From: Candidatus Gastranaerophilales bacterium
GTDB taxonomy: Bacteria; Cyanobacteriota; Vampirovibrionia; Gastranaerophilales; Gastranaerophilaceae
Length of the DNA: 64,000 nucleotides
Assembly: GCA_944326115.1 (NCBI GenBank)
Contig: CALVCQ010000005.1
Span: forward strand, 1 to 64,000
Reading direction: 5' to 3'
Position numbers and translations under genes: made by a program. The notes under the pieces were generated by a model. That model did not search any database and was not told where the DNA came from. It was given only the letters and a program-made list of their open reading frames with translations. Position 1 is the stretch's first letter. Each line of letters begins with the position of its first letter. Below are positions 8,059 to 17,201 of this stretch, piece after piece.

Positions 8059-8631
8059 ATGTCAGAAGATAATATACAGAATAATGATTTTAATCCTGAG
8101 GGAATTCCGCCTCAAGATAACGATAACAGCGATATAAATCCTGATATCCAGGGTGGAAATACAGGCATTTCGGCTGCAGATAATCTTCAAAATCATGAAA
8201 CTGTTGACAATGCTGCTGATAATGCTGTTAATTATAATTTTAACGAAATGCAGGGTAACAGCATTAATGAAGAGATTCATTTAGACAACCCTGAGCCTGA
8301 TAACGGACCTGTTACCGTCAGACCGGTAGAATTTACGCCGTTTGACAGTTATACTCCGACAAATACTGACACCAACAAAAACCTTGAACTTTTGATGGAT
8401 ATCAAATTGGAGTTAACTGTTGAACTCGGACGCTGCCAGCTTCCTGTAAAAAAAGTACTTGAACTTACAAGAGGTTCTATTATTGAGCTTGATAAAGTTG
8501 CGGGTGAGTCAGTAGAGCTTTATGCAAACGGCAAACACGTAGCAAACGGAGAAGTTGTTGTAATAGAAGACAACTTTGGTCTTCGTATCACAAGCATTAC
8601 AGACCCCGAAGAAAGAATTAAAAGTTTATAA
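8059..8631 (+). CDS. fliN: Flagellar motor switch protein FliN with long N-terminal extension
   Basis: The C-ring SpoA domain is at about residues 112-190 (LMDIKLELTVELGRCQLPVKKVL, ending NFGLRITSI). A typical FliN is about 100-140 aa; here about 105 residues of Asn/Asp-rich, probably disordered sequence precede the domain. No CheC-like fold of the FliY type is visible in that extension. AAAGGA precedes ATG 8059, 12 bases after the fliM stop. The operon ends at the terminator at 8656. Confidence 0.93.
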   Translation: MSEDNIQNNDFNPEGIPPQDNDNSDINPDIQGGNTGISAADNLQNHETVDNAADNAVNYNFNEMQGNSINEEIHLDNPEPDNGPVTVRPVEFTPFDSYTPTNTDTNKNLELLMDIKLELTVELGRCQLPVKKVLELTRGSIIELDKVAGESVELYANGKHVANGEVVVIEDNFGLRITSITDPEERIKSL

Positions 8632-8655
8632 TTAAACTAAACTTATTCAACAAAT

Positions 8656-8685
8656 AAAAGCTCCTTAATTATTTAAGGAGCTTTT
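8656..8685. terminator. Bidirectional terminator between fliN and HEAT gene
   Basis: AAAAGCTCCTTAA (8656-8668), loop TTAT, TTAAGGAGCTTTT (8673-8685). Thirteen perfect pairs with A/T runs on both sides serve the convergent genes. Confidence 0.92.
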
Positions 8686-8710
8686 AATCTTTAATAGGGT
8701 GGTTGTCAGT

Positions 8711-9565
8711 TTATACGTTTGCTGTTTTCTTTTGAGGAGCAGCACCCGGTATAGCCTGCCAGTTTGCAGCCATGATTTTTTTGAATGATTTTAAAGCTGT
8801 ATCTTCAAGTTCACCGAGTTCATCAGCTGCCATGATAAGTTCTCTTAACGGCATTAACGCTCTTTGGTCTCTCAAAACACCAAGAGCAGCTGCCGCACCG
8901 GCTCTTACAAGATCATTTTCTTTTTTGTCCTGCATTACTTCAATCAATGCTGGAACAGCTTTTGTATCATTCAATTTGCCGAGTGAAGTAACTGCGTAAA
9001 TTCTGACATTTACCCATTCATCTTTCAGCATAGTGATAATTTTATCAACTGCCTTCGGGTTTCCGATTTCACCCAGTGCTCTTGTTGCATCGCATCTTAC
9101 ATTAACTTTTTCGTGATCAAGAGATTCCATAAGTGCGTCTGTAGCAACATCGCCTATTTCGATTAAAGCATCGGTAGCAGTGATACAAACCTGAGGGTTT
9201 TCATCGTTGAGCGCTTCAACCAGCGGTTCAACAACTTCTTTGCCGCCCAAACGACCTAAAGCACGGGCAGCACGAACTCTTACATCAACGTTTCTGTCTT
9301 CCCTTAAAGATTCAATAAGAGGAGTGGTTGCAGAAACATCACCCAATTCGCCCAGTGCTCTTGCGGCATATAAGCGAACAGAACCGTTTTTATCATTTTT
9401 CAACACGTCAATAAGCGGTTCTACAGCCTGGGAATCACCGATTTCACCAAGAACACGAGCCGCATTGTATCTGACTTTTTCTGAATTACTTGTTCTTAAA
9501 TCATTAAGCAATTCTTCAAATGATTTTTTAGCCTGTTTTTTTCTTGAGTTCACACTAATTGTCAT
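8711..9565 (-). CDS. HEAT-repeat (PBS lyase-like) protein
   Basis: A 284-aa soluble solenoid made of about eight 31-residue HEAT-like repeats with the recurring pattern VRxxAARALGExGDxxAVxPLI. Cyanobacterial relatives include phycobilin lyases, but this short-repeat fold is also a generic protein-binding scaffold in many bacteria and no bilin-related genes are present. No signal peptide; the C-terminal 20 residues are Ala/Lys-rich. It is monocistronic, ended by the shared terminator at 8656 and preceded by 360 bases of gene-free AT-rich DNA. GGAAAG precedes the ATG. Confidence 0.85.
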   Translation of the reverse strand: MTISVNSRKKQAKKSFEELLNDLRTSNSEKVRYNAARVLGEIGDSQAVEPLIDVLKNDKNGSVRLYAARALGELGDVSATTPLIESLREDRNVDVRVRAARALGRLGGKEVVEPLVEALNDENPQVCITATDALIEIGDVATDALMESLDHEKVNVRCDATRALGEIGNPKAVDKIITMLKDEWVNVRIYAVTSLGKLNDTKAVPALIEVMQDKKENDLVRAGAAAALGVLRDQRALMPLRELIMAADELGELEDTALKSFKKIMAANWQAIPGAAPQKKTANV

Positions 9566-9928
9566 GTCTTTCCTCCGACATTACCTACTTCAAAATAATT
9601 CCTACTAATATATTTAAAACAATTTATTTTATTTAATTGACTTATTCACGATACTTGTAAAGAAAATCTTTACATAATTTAATAAGGGTAAACAGAACAC
9701 TTATTCTTCTCTGTTTTTCTATTATAACATTTTTTTTATGCTATGGAATACTTCTAAAGTTTAATTAGTATAAAAATATGAAATTGTTTTTTTAAAATTG
9801 AAGTTGTTATTGCAAGATTAACAAATAAATTTCAGATTCAAATTGTAACAATTTTTTAACAAAATTGAAATGTTTTATTTTTGTGCAGATATCAAATAAA
9901 ATTTTGCTTATACACTTCAAAAACTTCT
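9566..9928. other. AT-rich gap upstream of the HEAT gene
   Basis: About 360 bases with no credible frame on either strand. It should carry the HEAT-gene promoter near its left end. The only structure seen is the inverted repeat GTAAAGA-AAA-TCTTTAC at about 9657-9673. No copy of the intergenic repeat family occurs here. Confidence 0.5.
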
Positions 9929-10390
9929 CTACCAGCCTCTTTTACCTTCCAGCCAATCAAGTATTTTTATAAGCGTCATACCAAGAAATGCCCCGAGAAA
10001 TAAGCCGCTTATCAGCATTATGAAATCATTTGTTACAAATAAATTAAAATACTCTGCAGCAATCTCTCCTATTGCAAGTGCACCTATTATGATGTAAACG
10101 ACTTTATTCATTTTGAATTTGTGAATGTAAAGATAGAGCGTTATTGCAGCAGTAATATATGCACCCATGCATCTTGCGCATATTGCAATCGGGTGAGACA
10201 AAATTAAAAATCTGTCTGATCCGTGAACTTTGCACAGATGATGTAAAAATTCATACAAAAAATTTGACGCAGCATTAAAGCCTCCTGACAAAGCCGGTGC
10301 AAGAAATGCACTTATAATAACCGCTACGCAAAACATTGCAGCAAATGCAATAATTGCTTTTTTTAAGCTCCATTTTAACACATTACTCAT
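9929..10390 (-). CDS. DUF2085 membrane protein
   Basis: A 153-aa inner-membrane protein with four hydrophobic segments (about 10-33, 77-90, 93-112 and 120-143). The first loop contains HHLC and then PIAICARCMGAY, the Cys/His pattern I associate with DUF2085. Function of that family is unknown; the paired Cys suggest metal or redox chemistry at the membrane face. It sits 97 bases downstream of recJ on the same strand, perhaps as an independent unit. Confidence 0.7.
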   Translation of the reverse strand: MSNVLKWSLKKAIIAFAAMFCVAVIISAFLAPALSGGFNAASNFLYEFLHHLCKVHGSDRFLILSHPIAICARCMGAYITAAITLYLYIHKFKMNKVVYIIIGALAIGEIAAEYFNLFVTNDFIMLISGLFLGAFLGMTLIKILDWLEGKRGW

Positions 10391-10487
10391 TTTCTAAACT
10401 CCATAATGCAAATATTAAATATTCTTACAAAGACAATTATACATGTTCAAAATTATAATTTATATATACAGTACAAATTAAAATATT

Positions 10488-12866
10488 TTATTTTAAAATA
10501 ATATTTTCCAGCGGCAAGGTGCAGAGTTTTTGGCGGTATTCATATATTTTTAAAAGTTCTGTTTCCAGTTCTTCATACATTTCCGACTCTTTCACTCCGG
10601 AAAATTCAACCGCATGCAGAAATTTTATCTTACAGATATTTGCATTTTTTTCTAAAGTTTCAAACATTCCGAGATTTTCCAGCATGTCAAAACAAAGCTC
10701 CGTAACCTCATCCGATACGGCGAGAAAATCCGAAATATCGCACAGATTCACTTCTCCGTTTTTGCCGCTCTGCGGATTGCACACATATTTAAGCATGCCG
10801 GAAATATTTTTTATAAGCTCCTGCGCATCAATTTTTTTGTTGTTATAGTTCATAAAATGAAAAACTTTTGCCCCTGATTTTTTAAGGAGGGTATGCATGA
10901 TATTTTCGCTTGCCGGATAATCAAAAAACATTATCTGCGAGCATTTTGTGAGATTTTTTCTGTTTCTCAATTTTGGAGAAATTTCATTATACTGTTTGAG
11001 ATTGTCACAGATATTTTTGTTCTGTGCAAAAATTTCCGTGGGTATTTTTGTAGTCAAAAGATAATCGCAAATTTGTCTGAAAATATTCGTTTTTTTTCTG
11101 TGGTCATAAAGCTTAAACTCTGTTTTTTCTTCTTTTATTTCAAATTCGGATTTAATATCCTGAATATCCAGCTGTATTGTGGTTACACCGTTAAAGGTAT
11201 TGAGTTTCGGATAAAACATTACATCAAACTCTTTGCCCTGAGGAATATTCAATGAATTATGGTTCCAGTATACACATTCAAACGGCTTGCCGTCTTTGGA
11301 CTCGCAAAAGATTTTCAGATGATTGTTCTTTTGACCTACTGTTTTAAAAGAATTCAAAACCAGATTTTCTGCCATAAATAAAGGTGTTTTGTTCCCTTCT
11401 GCAAAGGGTTCAAGTTTATTTAAATCGTTTATAAAATCAACTGTTATATCAGATGCGTCTAACAGCACATCAGCAAAAATCGTGGGAACAACATTTTTTC
11501 CGTCCAGTTGATTTTTTACGGATTCATTCAATGCGGTTTTTACCTTTTCAAATGTTGTTTTTTTAGGGTCAAAAACAAGCCCTGCTGCCTGGGAATGCCC
11601 GCCGAAATACTCGAATAATTCTTCATTTTCCGCTATAACATTTCTTATGTGAACCTCGGGAATGCTTCTCGATGAACAGCGGACAAGACCGGTATTTTCA
11701 TCCTGTGTCATTAAAAATACGGGTTTGTAGAATTTTTCCACAAGCTTTGATGCAACAATACCGATTATGCCTATATGCCAGCCCTGTTTAAAGAGTATTA
11801 TGCTCTCCTGAGGCGGTTCATTTTGAAGCATTTCAACTGCTTCATTAAAAATATTTTCGCAAATATCCTGTCTTATACTGTTAAAGTTGTTTAGCTCTTC
11901 GATACAAACATTGATTTCTGTCTTATTGTCAGATATGAGCAGTTTAATAGCGCTTTCTGTCGTATCCAGTCTGCCTGCTGCATTGATTCTCGGTGCAACG
12001 CCAAAAGCAATGTTTTCGGAGGTTATGCCGTTTGCCGTATCATATCCGCAGGATTCAAGAAGTTTCGCCAGTCCGTAATGTTTTCCTGCTTCGATTAGTT
12101 TTAAACCGGCTTTGACAAAAGAACGGTTTTCAAACAACACAGGCACAACATCGGCTATGGTGCCGACTGCAACAAACGGGAGAAGTTCGTCCGCAAAATC
12201 GTAGTCTTTTTTTTGTTCAAGCAAAGCACATGCAAGTTTAAAAGCCACGCCGACTCCGGCAAGTTCGTTCAGTGCTTCGATTTGTTCCAAAGGCAAATCT
12301 TTTTGAAGTGCATTCATTGCTTTAGGGTTTATTATTGCATAAGCTTTGGGTAATTCTTCCGGTGCTTCATGGTGGTCTGTAATAATTACATCTATCTTAA
12401 ATCCGTTAGCAAAATTTACCTGCTCAACATCACTAACACCGCAATCCACTGTAATAATAAGTTTTGTTTTGTGTTTTGCGATAAGCTGTACAAGCGCTTT
12501 TGTATTAAGCCCGTGGTTTTCTTTTTCTCTGTTCGGGATATAGTACTCTGTATTTGCACCCAGATGTTTTAAGGTTTTATACAAAAGAGCTGTTGAAGTA
12601 ACTCCGTCACAGTCAAAGTCACCGTATATGACAATTTTTTCCTGAGTTTCTATTGCTCTAAAAATTCTTTCAACGGTTTTTTGCATGTCAGAAAAAACAA
12701 AAGGAGAGGATATCTTCATGTTTTCTGGATGCAAAAAATCCTGAATTTTTTGCACTGTGTCTATGCCCCGCTGCACAAGAAGCTGTGCTGCGAGTTTGCT
12801 GCCGGCAGCCTGTATAAGTTCCTGCGAGATTTCTTTATGCTCTTTAATTTTCCATAATTTATGCAT
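10488..12866 (-). CDS. recJ: Single-stranded-DNA-specific exonuclease RecJ
   Basis: 5'-3' ssDNA exonuclease of recombinational and mismatch repair. DHH-family motifs are GDFDCDG (82-88), DCGVS (141-145) and TDHHE (163-167). The DHHA1 glycine motif FGGHSQAAG is near residue 418 and an OB-like region follows. At 792 aa it is longer than the classic ~570-aa enzyme: the last ~200 residues form an extra domain like the C-terminal extension of Firmicutes RecJ. It begins 20 bases after the 128-aa gene, indicating a common transcript with fixC-fixX. Confidence 0.94.
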   Translation of the reverse strand: MHKLWKIKEHKEISQELIQAAGSKLAAQLLVQRGIDTVQKIQDFLHPENMKISSPFVFSDMQKTVERIFRAIETQEKIVIYGDFDCDGVTSTALLYKTLKHLGANTEYYIPNREKENHGLNTKALVQLIAKHKTKLIITVDCGVSDVEQVNFANGFKIDVIITDHHEAPEELPKAYAIINPKAMNALQKDLPLEQIEALNELAGVGVAFKLACALLEQKKDYDFADELLPFVAVGTIADVVPVLFENRSFVKAGLKLIEAGKHYGLAKLLESCGYDTANGITSENIAFGVAPRINAAGRLDTTESAIKLLISDNKTEINVCIEELNNFNSIRQDICENIFNEAVEMLQNEPPQESIILFKQGWHIGIIGIVASKLVEKFYKPVFLMTQDENTGLVRCSSRSIPEVHIRNVIAENEELFEYFGGHSQAAGLVFDPKKTTFEKVKTALNESVKNQLDGKNVVPTIFADVLLDASDITVDFINDLNKLEPFAEGNKTPLFMAENLVLNSFKTVGQKNNHLKIFCESKDGKPFECVYWNHNSLNIPQGKEFDVMFYPKLNTFNGVTTIQLDIQDIKSEFEIKEEKTEFKLYDHRKKTNIFRQICDYLLTTKIPTEIFAQNKNICDNLKQYNEISPKLRNRKNLTKCSQIMFFDYPASENIMHTLLKKSGAKVFHFMNYNNKKIDAQELIKNISGMLKYVCNPQSGKNGEVNLCDISDFLAVSDEVTELCFDMLENLGMFETLEKNANICKIKFLHAVEFSGVKESEMYEELETELLKIYEYRQKLCTLPLENIILK

Positions 12867-12886
12867 AGTAGCGGCTGAGTGTTGTC

Positions 12887-13273
12887 TTATACTTCGTTTT
12901 CTTCGTCGTCTTCTTCATCTTTGTCTTCTTTAATTTTGTCGACAACCATTTTTGCCATTTCTTTTGCAACGGCTTTTTGCACCGGAACTGGGCTGTTTTC
13001 AAGCATGTTAATAGCTGTTCTTACCGTTGTATCAAGATCATACCATCTGCTTTTGCCTTTTTCCACAAGACCTTCTTCAACTGATTCCATCATATCTTCA
13101 ACACTTGTAAAAGTGTGTTCGGAGATATTGTGCTCAATAATGATTTTTATCAGGTTCAGGGCAACTTTAATCTGGGTTTCGTCATCGGATTTTTCAAGTG
13201 TGCTCATTGATTTTGATAAAATAGGGTCTTTGTCATACCATCTGCGGTAATTGTGGCTGTATTCTTCTTTCAT
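12887..13273 (-). CDS. Hypothetical 128-aa protein with internal duplication
   Basis: Unrecognised soluble protein made of two related halves. RWYD at residues 11-14 and again at 76-79 each opens a ~40-residue segment with a shared pattern (acidic residue, hydrophobic pairs, LE, then VA/AL and KxxxxxI). The tail is a run of Asp/Glu. It is GAGAGG-led, 31 bases after fixX and 20 bases before recJ, so it is inside their operon. The duplicated Arg-Trp-Tyr-Asp unit may bind a partner or nucleic acid; nothing proves it. Confidence 0.75.
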   Translation of the reverse strand: MKEEYSHNYRRWYDKDPILSKSMSTLEKSDDETQIKVALNLIKIIIEHNISEHTFTSVEDMMESVEEGLVEKGKSRWYDLDTTVRTAINMLENSPVPVQKAVAKEMAKMVVDKIKEDKDEEDDEENEV

Positions 13274-13304
13274 ACCTCTCTCCTTTTGTTCTTATAAATG
13301 CAGT

Positions 13305-13580
13305 TTAACTTTTTTTAAATATTACTCCTTTGCCGCTGTGCGGATATTCCCAGTTAATATATTTACAGGCAATTCTGCATGCGCCGCATTCAAGGCACTT
13401 TTCGTAGCTTACGGTGAGCTTTTTATCAGTTTCATTGTAACTGTATACATTCGCCGGACATACAATTGTACAGGTTTTTTCAAGACATTGCAAGCATTTT
13501 GCTTCATCAGGATGCAAGTGGCATTTTGAATCCGTTTTGTATTTTAATGTAAAAAGTTTATCTTCGATTTTTTTATCCAT
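13305..13580 (-). CDS. fixX: FixX-type ferredoxin
   Basis: A 91-aa ferredoxin-like protein that pairs with FixC to pass electrons from electron-transfer flavoprotein to quinone. Two Cys clusters are seen: CLQC with CTIVCPA in the N-terminal half and CLECGACRIAC in the C-terminal half, then the family ending WEYPHSGKGVIFK. The spacing permits one complete [4Fe-4S] site and perhaps a degenerate second. It starts one base after the fixC stop. No fixA/fixB (etf) genes lie in this window. Confidence 0.88.
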   Translation of the reverse strand: MDKKIEDKLFTLKYKTDSKCHLHPDEAKCLQCLEKTCTIVCPANVYSYNETDKKLTVSYEKCLECGACRIACKYINWEYPHSGKGVIFKKS

Positions 13581-13581
13581 T

Positions 13582-14889
13582 TTATTTTAAAATCCCGAAT
13601 ATTATTTTTATACCTGCAATTGCGTCTTTAAATAACTCTGAAAGACTTCTTTTGACAAAAAAGTCTTTTGTAAATTTTTGAAATTTTTGTTTTTTGGGTT
13701 CTCCGTCCGCGCAGGTGAATATATTGAAGAACTTATTTATATTGTCAGGATAGTAATTCAAAAAAGATGAACAACGTCCTGACAGCAGGTGAACAACATC
13801 TTTATACGTTTTCATATCTTTTAATACAAAACTGTTTTCAAGCTTTTTGGCATACAAACACAGCATATTTGAAGAAAAATCATTGTGTTCAAATGCGGCA
13901 AGTGCTGTTTCTCCGGCAAGCTTGCCGCTCATCATAGCAAGATTTGTTCCTTCAAAATGAACATTGTTCACAAGCCCCGCCGCATCGCCGGTTATCATGG
14001 CTCCATCCGTATAAAGCTCCGGTATTGCATTGTATCCGCCTTCCGGTATAAGGTGTGCGGAATATTCAACAAGCTCTCCGCCTTCAATTAAATCAGCAAC
14101 AAAAGGATGTTCTTTTAATTTGTCTAAAAGTTCATAAGGCTTCATTTTTTGTTTTTTTAAATCTTCAAGTGAAACACCTATTCCGAGTGCAACAGAATCT
14201 TTGTTTGTATAAACTATACCCATTGCAAGCATGTTCTTTAAAGGTTCGCCCGCAATCTCCATTGCACAGCCTTTATCATCTTCCAGTGCAAATCTTTTGT
14301 TGATAGCCTCCTTCGAAAGCTTTATAACTTCTTTTACTCCCAGTGCAACATTTTTGGGCTTTATGTTTTTTCTAAGCCCGATTTGTTTTGCCAGAAGAGA
14401 ATTTACACCGTCTGCAACTATCACAATATCTGCATAATATTCTTCAATATCCGTTTTTATACCGCAGACTTTTCCTTCTTTTACAATAAGCTCTCTGACA
14501 AGAGTATTGGGAGCAAAATAAACGCCCTCTTTCATTGCCTGCTCAACACACCATTTGTCCCATTTTGCACGGATTGCAACAAACGCTTTTTTTTCATGTT
14601 CAGGATTTTTATAAGAAATCTGTGTTGAGTCTTTTTCAGACAAAAGCACATAGCTGTGCTTTGCAATATATCTTTCTATTGGTGCTTCTTCAAAATTCGG
14701 GAAAATTTCTTTTGCCGCATGGGTATAGATAACTCCGCCGTACATGTTTTTTGCACCGGCAAAAGGCGCCCGTTCAACAAGTATAACATTTTTTCCGCCT
14801 CTTGCAACGGTAATTGCGGCACTAACGCCCGCAGGGCCTGCTCCGACTACTATTACATCAGTTTTGTTTTGCAAATTTTCTTCTGTCAT
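13582..14889 (-). CDS. fixC: FixC-like electron transfer flavoprotein-quinone oxidoreductase
   Basis: FAD enzyme expected to take electrons from an ETF and reduce quinone, with FixX as iron-sulfur partner. The dinucleotide-binding site VVGAGPAGVSAA spans about 14-25 (GAGPAG 16-21), and the second FAD motif GDAAGLVNN is near residue 302. The C-terminal ~25 residues are hydrophobic and basic, suggesting peripheral membrane attachment. 435 aa is normal. It has its own promoter at 14911-14940 and an AAAGGGAG ribosome site. Geranylgeranyl-reductase-type enzymes look similar, but the adjacent fixX favours FixC. Confidence 0.88.
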   Translation of the reverse strand: MTEENLQNKTDVIVVGAGPAGVSAAITVARGGKNVILVERAPFAGAKNMYGGVIYTHAAKEIFPNFEEAPIERYIAKHSYVLLSEKDSTQISYKNPEHEKKAFVAIRAKWDKWCVEQAMKEGVYFAPNTLVRELIVKEGKVCGIKTDIEEYYADIVIVADGVNSLLAKQIGLRKNIKPKNVALGVKEVIKLSKEAINKRFALEDDKGCAMEIAGEPLKNMLAMGIVYTNKDSVALGIGVSLEDLKKQKMKPYELLDKLKEHPFVADLIEGGELVEYSAHLIPEGGYNAIPELYTDGAMITGDAAGLVNNVHFEGTNLAMMSGKLAGETALAAFEHNDFSSNMLCLYAKKLENSFVLKDMKTYKDVVHLLSGRCSSFLNYYPDNINKFFNIFTCADGEPKKQKFQKFTKDFFVKRSLSELFKDAIAGIKIIFGILK

Positions 14890-14910
14890 AAAACTCCCTT
14901 TGCAAAAACA

Positions 14911-14940
14911 ATTATACTATTAAATTGCAGTCTCCCGCAA
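14911..14940 (-). promoter_or_regulatory. Promoter of fixC-fixX-128aa-recJ
   Basis: Minus-strand TTGCGG (14940-14935), 18-base spacer, TATAAT (14916-14911), followed by an AAAGGGAG ribosome site before fixC. It lies in the 90-base gap after proS and suggests the fix/recJ set can be expressed independently of proS. Confidence 0.55.
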
Positions 14941-14979
14941 TAAACCGTTTGTCCTAAAACAGTTTATAATTAAACCGCA

Positions 14980-16743
14980 TCAAATATAAGGCTTAACAAG
15001 TTCTATAATTTTTTGAGCAGCTTCCTGCGGCTTAACCTTGAACACCTCATCTGTTTCTCTTACCTTAAATTCAACAAGCCCTTCTGTTATAGTTTTTCCG
15101 ACAGTGATTCTGAAAGGGAAACCTATTAAGTCAGCGTCTTTAAATTTTACGCCTGCTCTTTCATCTCTGTCATCAAAGACAACCTCAACTCCTGCAGAGG
15201 AAAGTGTTTCGTATAGTTCTTGCGCAACTTTCATCTGTAATTCATCTTGAATATTTACAGGCACAATGTCAACGTGATATGGCGCAATTGCAATCGGCCA
15301 TTTGATTCCGTGTTCATCGTGATGACGTTCTACCGCAGCTGCAGCGGTTCTTGAAATACCTATGCCGTAGCAGCCCATAATAAACGGCTGTGTTTTCCCG
15401 TTTTCGTCAAGATAAACAGCATTCATTGCTTTGGAATATTTTGTTCCGAGTTGGAAAATGTTTCCGACTTCAATGCCTTTTGTCACAAACAAAGGCTCAC
15501 CGCAGTCAGGACATTTTTCACCTTTTTCAACAAGTCTTATGTCAGCAAATATCGGTTCTTCAAAATCAGAAAGATTTACACCGACAAAGTGTTTGTCTGT
15601 TTCGTTTGCACCGATGACAAAGTTTTTCATTTCTTTTACAGTTAAATCAGCTACTACAGTGATTTTTTCGCCTTCGTATTCTTCCGGGATTTTTACTTTT
15701 TCAATGTCCTTCGGTCCGACAAATCCTTTGCTTGCGCCAAAAATTGCCTCGAGTTCAGATGGAGCGGCACTTCTTATTTCGTTGGCTTTAACTGCATTCA
15801 TAACTTTTGTTTCTTCAAAAGTCTTGTCAGCCCTGATTAATGCCATAACGATTCTGTTATCTGCAACATAAATCATTGATTTTAGAATAATTGTTTGCGG
15901 GATTTTTAAAAATTCCGCAAGCTCTTCAATAGTTGTTGTGTTTGGCGTATCAACTTTTTTGAATCCGCTGAAATATTTTGCCCCGTCAACTTCGACCGGC
16001 TCGAGCACGGAAACAGCATGGTTTGCGTTTGCTGCGTAGCCGCAGTTTTTGTTTTTACAGAAGAATACATCGTTTTCTCCTGCATTGTTTTCTGTATCAT
16101 CGATTAAAACCATGTATTCGTGTGATACTGCACCGCCTATTGCTCCTGAATCTGACTGAACGGCTTTTGTTTCCAGTCCGCAGCGTTCAAAGATTTTGTA
16201 ATAAGCTTTTGCCATATCAGCATAAGATTTTTCCAGCCCTTCTTGAGAAGAATCAAAGCTGTAAGCGTCTTTCATAATGAATTCACGTCCTCTTAAAAGT
16301 CCGTATCTGGGGCGGACTTCGTCACGAAATTTTGACTGTATCTGGTATAAGTTCACCGGCAGCTGTTTGTAAGACTTTATACCTTCTCTTGCAACAGCTG
16401 TTATAACTTCTTCGTGAGTGGGCCCGAGGCACATACCGCGTCCGTGGCGGTCTTTAAGACGCATAAGCTCTTTTCCGTATACATTCCATCTGCCGGATTC
16501 CTGCCAGAGTTCTTCAGGCTGTACAAAAGGCATAAGCATTTCCTGTGCGCCTGCTGCGTCCATTTCTTCTCTTACAATGTTTTCAACCTTTTTTAAAACT
16601 CTCCACATCAAAGGCATATAGTTGTAAACGCCCTGTGCGAGTTTTCTTATATATCCTGCTCTGACAAGAAGTTTGTGGCTGATAACTTCTGCGTCGGAAG
16701 GGAATTCTCTCAGTGTTTGTACAAAAAGACGTGACATTTTCAT
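14980..16743 (-). CDS. proS: Prolyl-tRNA synthetase, bacterial type with editing domain
   Basis: Class II aminoacyl-tRNA synthetase charging tRNA-Pro. The N-terminal catalytic core includes GPTHEEVIT and FRDEVRPRYGLLRGREFIMKD. An insertion of ~180 residues in the middle carries the YbaK-like editing domain (GASKGFVGP). Class II motif 3 (GCYGIGISRTAAA) and the anticodon-binding domain follow. Length 587 aa matches the bacterial long form. Divergent from rpmE; 90 bases separate its stop from fixC. Confidence 0.96.
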   Translation of the reverse strand: MKMSRLFVQTLREFPSDAEVISHKLLVRAGYIRKLAQGVYNYMPLMWRVLKKVENIVREEMDAAGAQEMLMPFVQPEELWQESGRWNVYGKELMRLKDRHGRGMCLGPTHEEVITAVAREGIKSYKQLPVNLYQIQSKFRDEVRPRYGLLRGREFIMKDAYSFDSSQEGLEKSYADMAKAYYKIFERCGLETKAVQSDSGAIGGAVSHEYMVLIDDTENNAGENDVFFCKNKNCGYAANANHAVSVLEPVEVDGAKYFSGFKKVDTPNTTTIEELAEFLKIPQTIILKSMIYVADNRIVMALIRADKTFEETKVMNAVKANEIRSAAPSELEAIFGASKGFVGPKDIEKVKIPEEYEGEKITVVADLTVKEMKNFVIGANETDKHFVGVNLSDFEEPIFADIRLVEKGEKCPDCGEPLFVTKGIEVGNIFQLGTKYSKAMNAVYLDENGKTQPFIMGCYGIGISRTAAAAVERHHDEHGIKWPIAIAPYHVDIVPVNIQDELQMKVAQELYETLSSAGVEVVFDDRDERAGVKFKDADLIGFPFRITVGKTITEGLVEFKVRETDEVFKVKPQEAAQKIIELVKPYI

Positions 16744-16862
16744 AGTTTTGGTACCTTTTACTTAATTTTTCTTTAATATTATCACAAAAAAACTTGATAA
16801 TAATTTTTCAGCAGTCTAAAATTTAACTACTAAGCTAATTTTTAATGAAGGGAATGAAAAAA

Positions 16863-17063
16863 ATGAAACAAGGTATTCATCCGGAATATAAAAAAATGAA
16901 AATCAAATGTGTTTGCGGAAATGAAATTGAAACAGGTTCAATTGAAGAAAATATCACTGTTGAAATCTGCAACAAATGCCATCCGTTCTACACAGGTAAC
17001 CAGAAAATTATGGATACTGAAGGTAGAGTTGAAAGATTCAAAAAAAGATACGAACAAAAATAG
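16863..17063 (+). CDS. rpmE: Ribosomal protein bL31, zinc-binding form
   Basis: Large-subunit ribosomal protein. Starting at ATG 16863 gives 66 aa beginning MKQGIHPEY, the family's usual start; GAAGGGA at 16846-16852 is suitably spaced, while earlier ATGs at 16845 and 16854 overlap that ribosome site. The Cys pattern CVC then CNKC marks the zinc-ribbon (C+) type, consistent with zinc-replete growth. It is monocistronic with a terminator at 17107-17135. Confidence 0.94.
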   Translation: MKQGIHPEYKKMKIKCVCGNEIETGSIEENITVEICNKCHPFYTGNQKIMDTEGRVERFKKRYEQK

Positions 17064-17106
17064 TATTGTAACTTTTTGTTTTAACTTTAGCAATTTAAAA
17101 ATTCAC

Positions 17107-17135
17107 AAAAATACCCTGATATTCAGGGTATTTTT
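17107..17135 (+). terminator. Terminator of rpmE
   Basis: AAAAATACCCTGA (17107-17119), TAT loop, TCAGGGTATTTTT (17123-17135), thirteen perfect pairs. Confidence 0.93.
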
Positions 17136-17153
17136 GTATAAAAAATGTAAAAT

Positions 17154-17180
17154 AAAAAGCCGTTTAAAAAACGGCTTTTT
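17154..17180 (-). terminator. Terminator of rplJ-rplL
   Basis: AAAAAGCCGTTT (17154-17165), AAA loop, AAACGGCTTTTT (17169-17180). Symmetrical A/T runs let it act on either strand; it lies 21 bases past the rplL stop. Confidence 0.92.
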
Positions 17181-17201
17181 ATTTCTTTGTAAACAGTGAA
17201 A

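Noticed and set aside
14231-14943. Plus-strand frames opposite fixC and proS
   Set aside because: They are antisense shadows: the minus strand has full-length, motif-complete enzymes there and the plus frames lack ribosome sites and families.
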